From the NCBI RefSeq assembly GCF_024139115.2, contig NC_085141.1:44761065-44825064 (forward strand): a stretch of 64,000 nucleotides of DNA, in the 5' to 3' direction. Source of the DNA: Armigeres subalbatus. Taxonomy: Eukaryota > Arthropoda > Insecta > Diptera > Culicidae. The stretch's first letter is position 1. The number at the start of each line of letters is the position of its first letter. Positions 32,540-41,816 of this stretch are shown in pieces. The notes beneath the pieces are model-generated. The model was not told where the DNA came from. It worked only from the letters and a program-made list of their open reading frames with translations, and made no database searches. The position numbers and the translations under genes were made by a program.

Positions 32540-34390
32540 AAAATATTTATTTATTTGTTAAGAAAATTATTTTGAACTTTTTAGTGGAATGTCTTCACTT
32601 GTCATAAGACGAGTTTTTACAATCCCATTGAAATTCCAACACTTAATTGTATCTTGAATTCTGATAGTTTACCTGCAGTGAGCGATCTGATAAATAATTT
32701 TGGATCAGTTTAATAATGTACACAGGAAAATTAAAATAATCAATTTAACAATCAAACCTTCATGCCAAACAATGTCAAATGCTTCCTCTATATCAAGAAG
32801 AGCAACTCCAGTCGAATATCCTTCAGATTTGTTGAGTCAAATTAAATTCGGAGCTGTTAATAACTAATGAGTGGTTGAATGCCCATGGCGAAAACCAAAT
32901 TGCTCACCAGCAAAAATAAAATTGTCATTAATATGAACCATAATTCTATTTAAAATATTTTCTTAAACAGTTTGCTTATTGAAGAAAGCAAACTGATTGG
33001 ATAACTAGAAGCCTCAGCTGGATTGTTGTCCGGCTTCAAAATTGGAACAATTTTTACGTTTTTCCATTTATTTAGGAAATATGCCAATTGAAAAAAAAAC
33101 ATTAAATAAATTAACCAAAAAGGATAAAGAGCTCTCAGGAAGTTTTTTGATAAGTATGCAGAAAATACCATCATCACCCGGGGCTTCATCCAAATTAGTT
33201 CCCAACGAAGGGTCTTGAGCCTTTGAGTCTTGAGTTTTTGAGCCTTTTCGCCATTTGTTAATAAAATTTTATTTACCTCTTTAAGCGCTGGAATTGGCTT
33301 TTGAGGTTTTTTAAGAATTTTTGTTAATTTCCAAAAGGGTTTCGAGCTGGGATCCAACTTCGAGACATTATTCTCAAAGTTGGTATTTCTCAAAATAGCG
33401 AAACGTTTTTAAATTTCATTTTGCAAATCTCGCCAAATAACTTTCAATGCGGGATCGCGAGTTCTTTGGTATTGCCTTCGCCTCACATTTTTAAGACGGA
33501 TCAGTAGCTGATGATCGTCGTCAATAATAATGGAATTGAATTTAACTTCACATTTCGGAATTGCAATGCCTCTGGTTTCGACAATTAAATTTGTCAAAGA
33601 TTCGAGAGCATTATGAATATCACTTTTGGTATCGAGAGAAAATTCTTATCGATATACGTTTTAAATAAATCCCAATCAGCTCTATGATAATTAAAAGTGA
33701 AGCTGATTGGATTATAAATAGCTTCTTGTGAGATTTCAAACGTTACAGGAAGGTGTTCGGTCGGAGTCCAAGTCAGCATGAATTACCAATTCGCCACACA
33801 GCTGACTTGAATCCGTTAAAACTAAATCAATTGTAGAAGGATTTCGACTGGAAAAAAACAAGTTGGTCCATTGGTATATTGAATAGTATAATATCCCGCA
33901 GAACAATCTTCAAATAAAATTTTATCATTGGAATTGCTTTGAGCATTATTCCATGAACGGTGTTTGGCATTGAAGTCACCAATTACGAAGAATTTTGATT
34001 TGTTGCGAGTCAGAATTTGAAGATCAGCTTTCAACAAATTTGTTTGCTGCCCATTGCATTGAAAAGGCAAGTAGGCTGCAATGAAGGAAAATTGTCCAAA
34101 ATTTGTTTCAACAGAAACTCCCAAGGTTTCAAAAACTTTGGTTTCAAACGAAGAAAATAATTTATGTTTGATACGTCTATTAATGACAATGGCGACCCCA
34201 CCACAGGCGCTGTCAAGACGATCATTTCTGTAGATAAAATAATTTGGATCTCTTTTAATGGAGAGTCCTGGTTTTAAATAAGTTTCTGTTATAATGGCAA
34301 TATGCACATTATGAACTGTTAGGAAGTTGAATAATTCATCTTCCTTACCCTTAAGAGAGCGGGCATTCCAATTTAGAAATTTCATAATAT
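32540..34390 (-). mobile_element. Jockey-clade LINE, reversed and internally deleted
   Basis: The same family as 650-2538. The 3' UTR with a TAAATAAATAAA-type tail is at about 32545-32655. A piece of reverse transcriptase (GFRHGHSTT-like motif and a 'DIEEAFD'-type motif, with stops) lies at about 32760-32940. The linker and early reverse transcriptase follow at 32950-33600, and the endonuclease at 33600-34384. Most of the reverse transcriptase between the 3' UTR and 32760 is missing. The ORF2 ATG is at 34384; the sequence upstream of it does not match the ORF1 at 650, so the copy is 5'-truncated or has a different leader. Confidence 0.8.
32950..34384 (-). pseudogene. Jockey ORF2 endonuclease and linker remnants
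   Basis: The frame 33822-34385 is open for 187 codons: FLNWNARSLKGKEDELFNFL, ITETYLKPGLSIKRD, CGGVAIVINRR and VIGDFNAKHRSWNN, a well-preserved endonuclease N-terminal half. A frameshift after PTCF leads to HLPVTFEISQ (33594-33779), then to the linker frames 33409-33597 and 32950-33393 (PFWKLTKILKKPQKPIPAL, typical of Jockey ORF2 ahead of the reverse transcriptase). Stops and shifts between these pieces make it a pseudogene. Confidence 0.8.
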
Positions 34391-35097
34391 AAAAACTCTG
34401 ATTATTTTAGGCTCTTTGGAATGCTTGGATTCCGAAATACTAAATGCAATGAAATGAAATCTCTGAACATAATTTAATTCGGACCTCGTAAGAAGACATA
34501 CGTTCAACTTCAGTACCGATGTATGGTGAAAATCAGCATTATCTCACCTTTTTACTGAAGCCGAAATGATTAAGGGGCACACCTTTGAGGGTCGTTGCAA
34601 GGGTGCACACAGTGGTATCTTAATTTAAAGTGACCTCACAATTAACTTGAGAAATATTAAATAAATATCATTTTATAAGATTTACTAAAGGTCAGTGGTT
34701 CACCCTAAAAACACATCCGTTATGCATATTAACTATTATGCCTTCAGCAAGTGTCTCCTGTTAAGACATTACAAGTGAACGATTACGACTTACGGCTAAT
34801 TTCTTCTCCTCCGCTTAGGACTTGAAGCCTAACTATTAGGTAAGGTAAAGCAAAGGTAATGGAATTGACCATAAGAAAAAACGTAAAACAATTTTCTGTG
34901 ATAATCTAACAATATGAACAAAGATAAAACAATGCATTCACAAGACAATAAATTAAGAATTTTCGGACATCTCAAAACGTTTTATATACTATCGAGTAAA
35001 ATGTTTGCTTTCGCTTCCAATCAAACATCCTCCTATATCTATACTCAGTACGCTTGTTTTCAATCCTTACATTCAAACAACGCTTTACTTTCCACAG
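34391..35097. other. Intron remainder, nothing recognised
   Basis: AT-rich sequence between the Jockey copy and exon 2. It contains ACATACGTTCAACTTCAGTA and other blocks that could belong to a transposon leader, but I cannot assign them. The branch-point region precedes the acceptor at 35097. Confidence 0.4.
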
Positions 35098-35237
35098 GTT
35101 TGGCCCCATTCGTGCTGCGAGGAGCATGCCCCCAGTGCACCCCGACGGAGACAACTCAGATCAAAAAGACCTTGGCCCATCTGCAGCGAAATTTTCCCGC
35201 CGAGTGGAACAAGCTGGTGCAAACCTATGCGGGCTAG
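35098..35237 (+). CDS. Chemosensory protein, exon 2
   Basis: This exon encodes the end of codon 80 (AGT, Ser, formed across the splice) and residues 81-125. It supplies Cys90 and Cys93 (ACPQCT), completing C-X6-C-X18-C-X2-C exactly, which is strong internal evidence that the splice is right. The C-terminal helix reads KKTLAHLQRNFPAEWNKLV; the aromatic-rich (F/P)..W..L pattern and the Tyr near the end (QTYAG, stop at 35235-35237) are typical of CSPs. The full protein is 125 residues, about 108 after signal removal, close to the usual family length. The function of this particular member (odorant or pheromone carriage, or a non-sensory role such as development or insecticide binding) cannot be read from sequence. 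Confidence 0.92.
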
Positions 35238-35280
35238 AGACGCTCTCGATACCAAAACGGAAATGCCAACAATTGTACAA

Positions 35281-35286
35281 AATAAA
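35281..35286 (+). terminator. Polyadenylation signal of the chemosensory gene
   Basis: AATAAA lies 44 bases after the stop codon, the first canonical signal downstream. An AATAAA-like ATAAAA follows at about 35401. Confidence 0.65.
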
Positions 35287-36714
35287 ACAAAAAAAATGAG
35301 CTTCGCAAATAAGTGGGGTGGAAGGCGCTAGTGGAAGTTTTCCCTCCTGGGGCTTTTGGAAACGGGGATTAGCATGGCGAAACATCAAAAGGAGCAAAAA
35401 ATAAAACCGTCGGAAACGACACAGAACTTATTACGACAGAGCACCAGCAGCAGCGGCGCGGCAGCTGATAAAACATTTTAAATAGGGAAATTTCAAGCGT
35501 GGAAATTCACTAGCGATAAGGAGTAAGGCAAAGTGATAATAAATTATTACGCTCGGCTGAGCGGAACCACTTGGATATGAATCTCTGCGAGTTTGCTCCG
35601 ATTAGTGAGAGGATCAGTTTTTGCCCAATTGTCTATCACAGCTCCTTTGTTCTGTTCTGATTAACCACATGGATAATGTATTAATTAAACGGAAAACCGA
35701 CCCCTATCGGATATACTATGATTGTATTGAGGCAAGTAAAACAATTCCAATCCATATGTTCGGTATTGCGTTTCGGCGAACGCTCATCAAAACAATATTC
35801 AGCGGCGCATATTTCTCCTTCATTGCTCTAAATAACCATTCGATTCAGGAAACGTAAAGTTCTCAACTTCCCCGTTAGCCGCTGACCCACTTTCTTCAAT
35901 GGCTCATTATTTCTCGCTAGGAATGGTTATGTTATCCGATCGCTTCCGTTCGAGTCGGAACGGCCACGGCAGAATGAACATTTATCGCTATTAACAATTC
36001 ACAAATTGCACCGCTTTTCAAGGTTTTACAAATTTACAAGACAAAAAAAGCTCTTCCGGGTATCTCGATTTTTCCTACGCCACCCCACTCGTGCAGAAAC
36101 GATTAGTTTTTCGCTACGCTTTTCCTTCCAATGACTGCTCATGTCGCAAAGTGGCCGGAAGCCAAATGTTACGCGTTTTATCATACACTAAATCGACATT
36201 GATACACAAATAGTACTGATTCCACTGGTAGAAAATATCAGAATAATGTTGGGATACTGTGACATGCAATTTATTGACTTGCTCAATGATGTGCAAAACA
36301 AATAGCACACGCTATCTATCAAAGTATTTTGCAAGACGCTCCACCACGTGGAGAACGAAATTTCAAAAACGTCAATGTAGCCCTTTCCTGCATATTGGTT
36401 AGTCAAAAATGCTTATTCACAAAAAAAACTGGTCTTCAAGACAACAGATTAGTTTAACGTCATTCTGGAAGTAAAAATGGTTCGGGTCCATTTCTACACA
36501 CTTATCGATCTAAATTTGAGGGCTACTAATCCCAACCTTCACTTGGATCGTAGTGCAATGCACACCAGTTCTGATCAATAACAAGTCCGGTCCACTCAGC
36601 TTTCTTCTTCAGCATGAAGTAAACTATCTCCATCTTTATAAAGTAACATCCAATATTATCTGCCATACCCCGTTAGACATAAATGCGTTACGCATAATCA
36701 AATATTTTTACCTA
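35287..36714. other. Intergenic, no gene seen
   Basis: Mixed-composition sequence downstream of the chemosensory gene. Short frames (for example 35621-35857) have no recognisable domain. No inverted-repeat element was noticed. Confidence 0.45.
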
Positions 36715-37130
36715 CAGGGTGTTCAATAAATTCGAATACACTTTAAAAATGTGTTGAAATAAATTAAGATGCTAGATATTCTTTTCTGATTCGTCCCAGA
36801 TCTTCCAAATAAGCTTCTTAAATTGATCCATAGTGCTCATGCTATGTTCTGTTTGACCAGCATCTGCTATCTGCTTGACCAGCATGTATGACCATACATA
36901 AAATTCCAGGGGATTAAGGTCCGGGGGGCTGGGAGGCCATAAAGACTTACCGAGAAAATCAGTCAAACTCTCCCGACACCACGCTTGGACGATATTCGCA
37001 GTGTGGGTCAGTGCCCCGTATTGTTGAAAGACGTAATGATAATTTCCGTAGATATCCCGAAGTGCCGAGGCCACAACCTTCCCTAGAATCTTGGTCTTAT
37101 AGCCTTATAATACGCGGTTGATTTTCAAGT
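36715..37130 (-). mobile_element. Mariner-type (ITm superfamily) transposon, truncated
   Basis: The right end of the element in its own orientation is CAGGGTGTTCAATAAATTCG at 36715-36734, next to TA (36713-36714), the mariner target. The transposase C-terminal part follows. The element is cut off at about 37130 and no matching second inverted repeat is seen, so it is a fragment. Confidence 0.8.
36772..37130 (-). pseudogene. Mariner-type DDE transposase, C-terminal fragment
   Basis: The readable part holds FQQYGALTHTANIVQAWC and WPPSPPDLNPLEFYVWS. In related transposases these motifs contain the second and third catalytic acidic residues. The second position, normally D in QQDGAP, is Y here; the third (PDLNP) is kept. 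With 32 residues between the two positions, two fewer than the 34 of a DD34-type enzyme, a small deletion is possible. A stop lies upstream at about 37105. The fragment cannot be active. Confidence 0.85.
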
Positions 37131-37194
37131 TTTTATCGATGAGCACCAGTGGGAGCTTCCCACACCTGGAAACGGCCCTCCCCAAACCATCACC

Positions 37195-38062
37195 AACGCT
37201 GTCATTTGGGTCATTTGGCCGAAAGGGTCGTTTGGCCGGAAGGGTCGTTTGGCCGAATGGGTCGTTTGGCCGAATGGGTCATTTAGCCGAATGGGTCATT
37301 TGGCCGAATTTTTCTCTTCACACTGTAAAAAGTGAGAAGTGCGAAATGAGTATTGAGACGTCTCACTACTCCCTTCGTACTACTCACTTTTCATAGTGAG
37401 AAGTGAGAAATGGGGAGTAAGAAGTGAGACGTCTCACTTATCACTCCTCATTTATCACTTCTCGATGTAAAAAGTGAGAAGCACAAAGTGAGTAGTGTGA
37501 CGTCTCACTACTCATTTCGCGCTTCTCACTTTTGCAGTGTGAAGAGAAAAAATCGGCCAAATGACCCATTCGGCTAAATGACTCATTCGGCCAAATGTCC
37601 CTTTCGGCCAAACGACCCTTTCGGCTAAATGAACCATTCGGCCAAACGACCCATTCGGCCAAATGAACCATTCGGCCAAACGACCCATTCGGCCAAATGA
37701 CCCTTTCGGCCAATTCGACCCATTCGAAGTGGGTGGTGAGACGTCTCACTACTCACTTTGCGCTTCTCACTTTTGACAGCGAGAAGTGATAAAGAAGGAG
37801 TGATAAGTGAGACGTCTTACTTCTAACTCCCCATTTCTCACTTCTTACTGTGATAAGAGAGTAGTACGGAAGGAGTAGTGAGACGTCTTACTACGCATTT
37901 CGCGCTTCTCACTTTTTACAGTGAGAAGAGAAAAATGAAGAGTGAGAAGTGAGACGTCTCTCTTCTCATTGCTAATTTCTCACTTTTCAAATGAACTATT
38001 CGACTAAATGTCCTATTCGGCCAAATGACCCTTTCGGCCAAACGACCCTTTCGGCCAAATGT
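37195..38062. repeat. Fold-back minisatellite of 17-bp units with GAGACGTCTC core
   Basis: The left part (37195-37310) is a tandem of 17-bp units like GTCATTTGGCCGAATGG. The right parts (about 37550-37725 and 37985-38062) carry the same unit in reverse complement (CCATTCGGCCAAATGAC). Between them are repeats of GTGAGAAGTGAGACGTCTCA in several orientations, built around the self-complementary GAGACGTCTC. Long frames on both strands show a 17-residue period purely because 17 is not a multiple of 3. This is a non-coding fold-back block. Confidence 0.85.
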
Positions 38063-38213
38063 TTTATTTTTATTATTTTTATTTGAATGAAATTGGAGCC
38101 TTCCTGAAGACTAATTACGACTTGAATTTCAGGGTTAGTAAAAAGAATCTAGCTTTCTAATTAATGTTAATATTTTTTTGGACCTATTTTTTCGCGCGAC
38201 TCGTGGGACCAAA

Positions 38214-39240
38214 ATGTCGACCAAACAAAAAAAAAACAAATTTGAGTGGAGAGGAAGAAGCATCTGACGAAAGGGTGGATCCCTTCGCCAGACGAAGTGG
38301 CCTTAACAGGCCAGGGGCAGGCGATACAGAAGAGCGTGGCAGGTCAGAGGAGCCGCCCATCGAGATCAATATGGACGGAGCTACCCTGACCAGGGTGATG
38401 ACCAGTCACAAGGAGAGTGAAGGTCAGAAAATTTAGGTGATTACAGACGTAACGGAGGTAATCATGTCCTTTCTGGACAATGGCGGGAAGTACAGCAAGG
38501 ACCGACCCTCTGCAACATGGTTGAAGAGGCAAAGCAGGAGTGGAAGTCCTTGCTGGGGGCAAGTGAGGAGGCGGAACGAAAGATCCACCAACATACCGAG
38601 GAGAAAGAGTTGGCAGTGAGCCAGGAAGGAAGCCGAGTCGAAGATTCGAGTCCTTACGGAATAAAAGCCATAAAAGCCAGATTGCAGAACTCCGCAGATG
38701 CATGGCTGTTACTGGAACAACTCCAAAGCTTAGTATGGCAACCGACCTGAAAGGAGCTAGCGACAAGCCGGTATTGCACGAGAAGAAGACTACTAAGATC
38801 CGTCGGGAAACGGTTGAGTAGGTAGCCGGCCCTAAGAAACGACGGAAACCAGTTCCTCCTTCTACGAGTACTACCGAAGTTCACCGGGAGGAAGGCTTGC
38901 CCTGGAGGGAAGTTGTGAATCCCAAAAAGTCCAAGAAGGAGCGAAAAGTGGCAGAGGCGCCATTGGCCAAGAAGGGGAGTTCCCGTAGAGGAAAGGTCAC
39001 ACCTTCCAATGGTCATGGCGGGAAGGACAGAGGCGAAGCAATTATCTTCAAGGCTGATGGTAAGAGCTATGTAGACGTTCTGAAGGCTTTGCGGGCGATA
39101 AAAATCTCACTGGCCAAAAGGACCACAGAACGCAGAAGGGCGAGATGATCCACGTCCTGAAGCGGGATGCCACGCGGAAGACTTCCGCGTATAAAAAGTT
39201 GTCAGAAGAGTAGTCATAAAAAGATGACCGTAGTCGACTG
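38214..39240 (+). pseudogene. R1-like ORF1 (gag-like) remnant
   Basis: ATG 38214 opens MSTKQKKNKFEWRGRS-type sequence in one frame. The readable pieces continue through 38517-38750 (QHTEEKELAVSQEGSR) to 38897-39148 (EAIIFKADGKSYVDVLKALR), the region that precedes the CCHC knuckles in gag-like proteins of this group. Reading resumes in another frame with GEMIHVLKRDATRKTSAYKKL (39140-39200). Several frameshifts separate them and no CCHC knuckles are visible. Confidence 0.6.
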
Positions 39241-40190
39241 CTAGAATTTTAGATCGGTTTTGCCCTGCTAGCTAATGCTCCCAACACTTCCAATAACCCA
39301 ACCTTCCGGCTCACCAAATCTTCCCAGAAATTCAGTTCCTCGATCTTAGCAGTTTCCCAAATATTCAATTTAACAACGTAATTAATTCGATTATAAGGCA
39401 AACCATTTATTGATAATTCCCTCAATTCCTTGAAACTTATTCCAAGCCTTCTATAAAATTAGACACCTAGATTTAGATTTTTTTAAACATTGTCTTTAAA
39501 AACTATCTTCATGCGTAAGTTGTATATTTTCGTTCATAACGTTTCTCTCTTACTTAGCAAACTACTGGTTATCTGACTGCAGTCTGTACGGTTTCTACTA
39601 ATGACGTCAAATGTATTTCTATTTCTCTTGCATGCTTAGAATGGTGGTGAGGCTGAACACTTTTTTAATCTTACTCTAACACTTCATGTTTCAATGGTTT
39701 TTGTGGGTATGGGTGCTTTGAGGTACTTACAGCGGTTCCACACTGTCGGGTTACCTGGGCGATCGGCCTATCGGTGTTGGTTGAGTGGCCGAGAGCGACG
39801 TCGACGCCGTTGCCAGACGCTTTTGGGCTGAGGCCGACCAGCGGCGTTGCAACTGTTGACACTGCTATCCGGTACCGATGATACCTAACGGGGATCGGTG
39901 AGAGTCGACAGCGGGCTGGCTTGTATCTACTTCTTCTGCCGTATTGGTACAACAACGTGCTGATGGAGGTTAGCACCACCTGCACGGTCCATATGACGCC
40001 GACGGGCGGGAGGAGGATTCGATCGACTATTGTATACTTGTTTTAACCGGGACGTGAGTGTGGGGCGACTCGCTGGCTGTGGCGTTTTTTCCTAAAACAG
40101 CCAACTCGCATGTATTGATCACCAGTGATGTGGTGGCGAAGCCGAATCGCAAATCGATGACCGGAAACGGCTAAGATAGCGCGTGGTTTG
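39240..40190. other. Unassigned insertion or lost region within the R1-like element
   Basis: The coding traces of the element vanish here. The first half is AT-rich. The second half (39700-40190) is GC-rich with GGCCGAGAGCGACGTCGACG-like sequence. It may be an inserted element, for example a solo long terminal repeat, but I see no defined ends. Confidence 0.4.
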
Positions 40191-41478
40191 AATAGGAGAG
40201 GTATTAGCTACTGTGCATTGATTACACTAGATGTAAAGTATGCATTTAATAACGCTAGCTGGGCAGCTATAGCTGATTCCCTGCATCGCTTGAGAGTCCC
40301 GGATATCTGTGCAGGATTATGAAAAGCTATTTCCAGAACAGGATATTGTTAGTCGACACCGACGATTGAAGTGTCAGCAGGATCGATCCTCCAACCTGTT
40401 CTGTGGAATATCATGAATGACGGAGTATTACGCTTAAATCTCCCGGGCTGGTGTGAAAAAAGAAGGCTTTGCAGATGATGTAATGCTAGAGGTCACAGGC
40501 GACACTCTCGACGAAGTTGAATTGAACACTTCGTACGTGATTATCAGAGTCGAAGATTGGCTCAACTCAAGTAGGTTGGCGTAAGCACATCACAAGAATG
40601 AGGTTGTTGTGGTGCATAATCACCATGGGGTGCAGCAAGCGAGGATGAACGTAGGGACATGCACAGTTAACTCCGTGAGGTCATTAAAGCATCTGGGCGT
40701 CATGATCGACGATAAGCTTAATTTCACGCGTCACGTCGATTATGTATGCTAAAAGGCTTTATTGGCGATAAAATATTTATCGCGAATGATGTCCAGCGGA
40801 TCGGCGGTGCAAAGTCAGGTGCGCAGGCTTATAGCGGGTGTAGCATTGTCTATTATCCGATACGGCGTACCAGCATGGTCCAAAGCACTAGAAGCCGGGT
40901 GCAATGTTAAGAAATTAATCATGGTACACCGGCCTATGTGTCTGCGGGCTGCAAGCGCATACCGCACCATATCCTATGAGGCTCATTACTGGGATGATGC
41001 CGATAGACATACTTCTGGAGGAAGATGTGGAGTGCTTCAACGACTGGGACTCGGTGCAAGTGCGACGTGTCAAGAGAGCAGCTTCGTTGCAAAAAAGAGC
41101 AAAGAGCATGGGACACTGCAGTCAAAGGTCGTTGTACACACAGGCTAATTCCGGTTGTGTCGAATTGGATTAGTAGGAAGCCTATCATGGGTGTTGTCTG
41201 AACATGGCTGCTTTAAAAAGTTCCTGCATAGGTTCGGGTTCGCGAATGTGCGGAGTGCCCGGAATGTTTAGGTGAGGAAGAATCGGCAGAGCATGTGATG
41301 TTTGTATGCCCGCGATTCGATGTTGAATGCAATGCCATGAATACAACCCCGGACAACCTCGTTGAGAGGATGTGTCGGGAAGAGGTTATATGGAATGCGG
41401 TGAACACAGCGTCTGAACAGATTATGTCGAAACTACAGCGCTGGTGGCATCTTGAACAAAACCAGCAGCTGCAGTAGC
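40190..41478 (+). pseudogene. R1-like ORF2 reverse transcriptase remnant
   Basis: Readable in several frames: CALITLDVKYAFNNASW (motif A), the catalytic block GFADDVMLEV at about 40467, DWLNSSRLA, HLGVMIDDKLNFTRHVDY, then 40762-41148 with VRRLIAGVALSIIRYGVPAW and SAYRTISYEA. The C-terminal zinc-finger-like region is around 41250-41330 (CPECLGEEESAEHVMFVCPR). Numerous stops (for example in the KSYFQNRILL region) mark it as old. Confidence 0.75.
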
Positions 41479-41816
41479 GACTACTGTGATGCAGTGAACA
41501 CCATGCTCACCCCTACAACAAAAACGTAGCGGGTGGGCTGCAGGGACCTCCGTATGTAGATATAGAGGTCATTGCGGTTCACGCGTGGTGTTTGTTGTCG
41601 GGGTGCTCGTTTCCTACGCGAGTTTACGATACAGACCGATAGGTTACTCGACGACGATCGACGGGTGGTGAGGTTACCACCATTGAAGTCGATGTTGCGT
41701 TATAACGTCGAGTGCGTTAGCATCGGCGTGAGCGTTCTCAATAGTCCTCCCCTGATGTAAAACGCACCCTCGAGGTTAGCTGCGTGTCCTTGCAGCACCG
41801 AGCATCGTGGCTCGCT

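Larger units (their letters stand above)
31127..35097 (+). other. Intron of the chemosensory gene, 3971 bp
   Basis: It begins GTAAGT and ends TTTACTTTCCACAG. It contains a reversed Feilai-like SINE (about 32193-32428) and a reversed, internally deleted Jockey element (32540-34390), which together explain about half its length. The part at 31500-31980 is GC-rich and unlike the rest (see findings). Confidence 0.85.
38164..41740 (+). mobile_element. R1-like LINE, decayed, + strand
   Basis: A non-LTR element with an ORF1 remnant (38214-39240), a foreign or unreadable stretch (39240-40190), an ORF2 reverse transcriptase remnant (40190-41478) and a GC-rich 3' UTR (to about 41740). Motifs parallel those of the reversed element at 41817-44780, so both belong to the R1/LOA-like group. 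Stops are frequent. No target duplication was found. Confidence 0.7.

Noticed and set aside
37118..37749. Open frames rich in WPNGSFGRMGHLAE-type repeats
   Set aside because: The 17-residue period is the consequence of a 17-bp DNA minisatellite read in three frames; the same frame appears reversed on the other side of the block.
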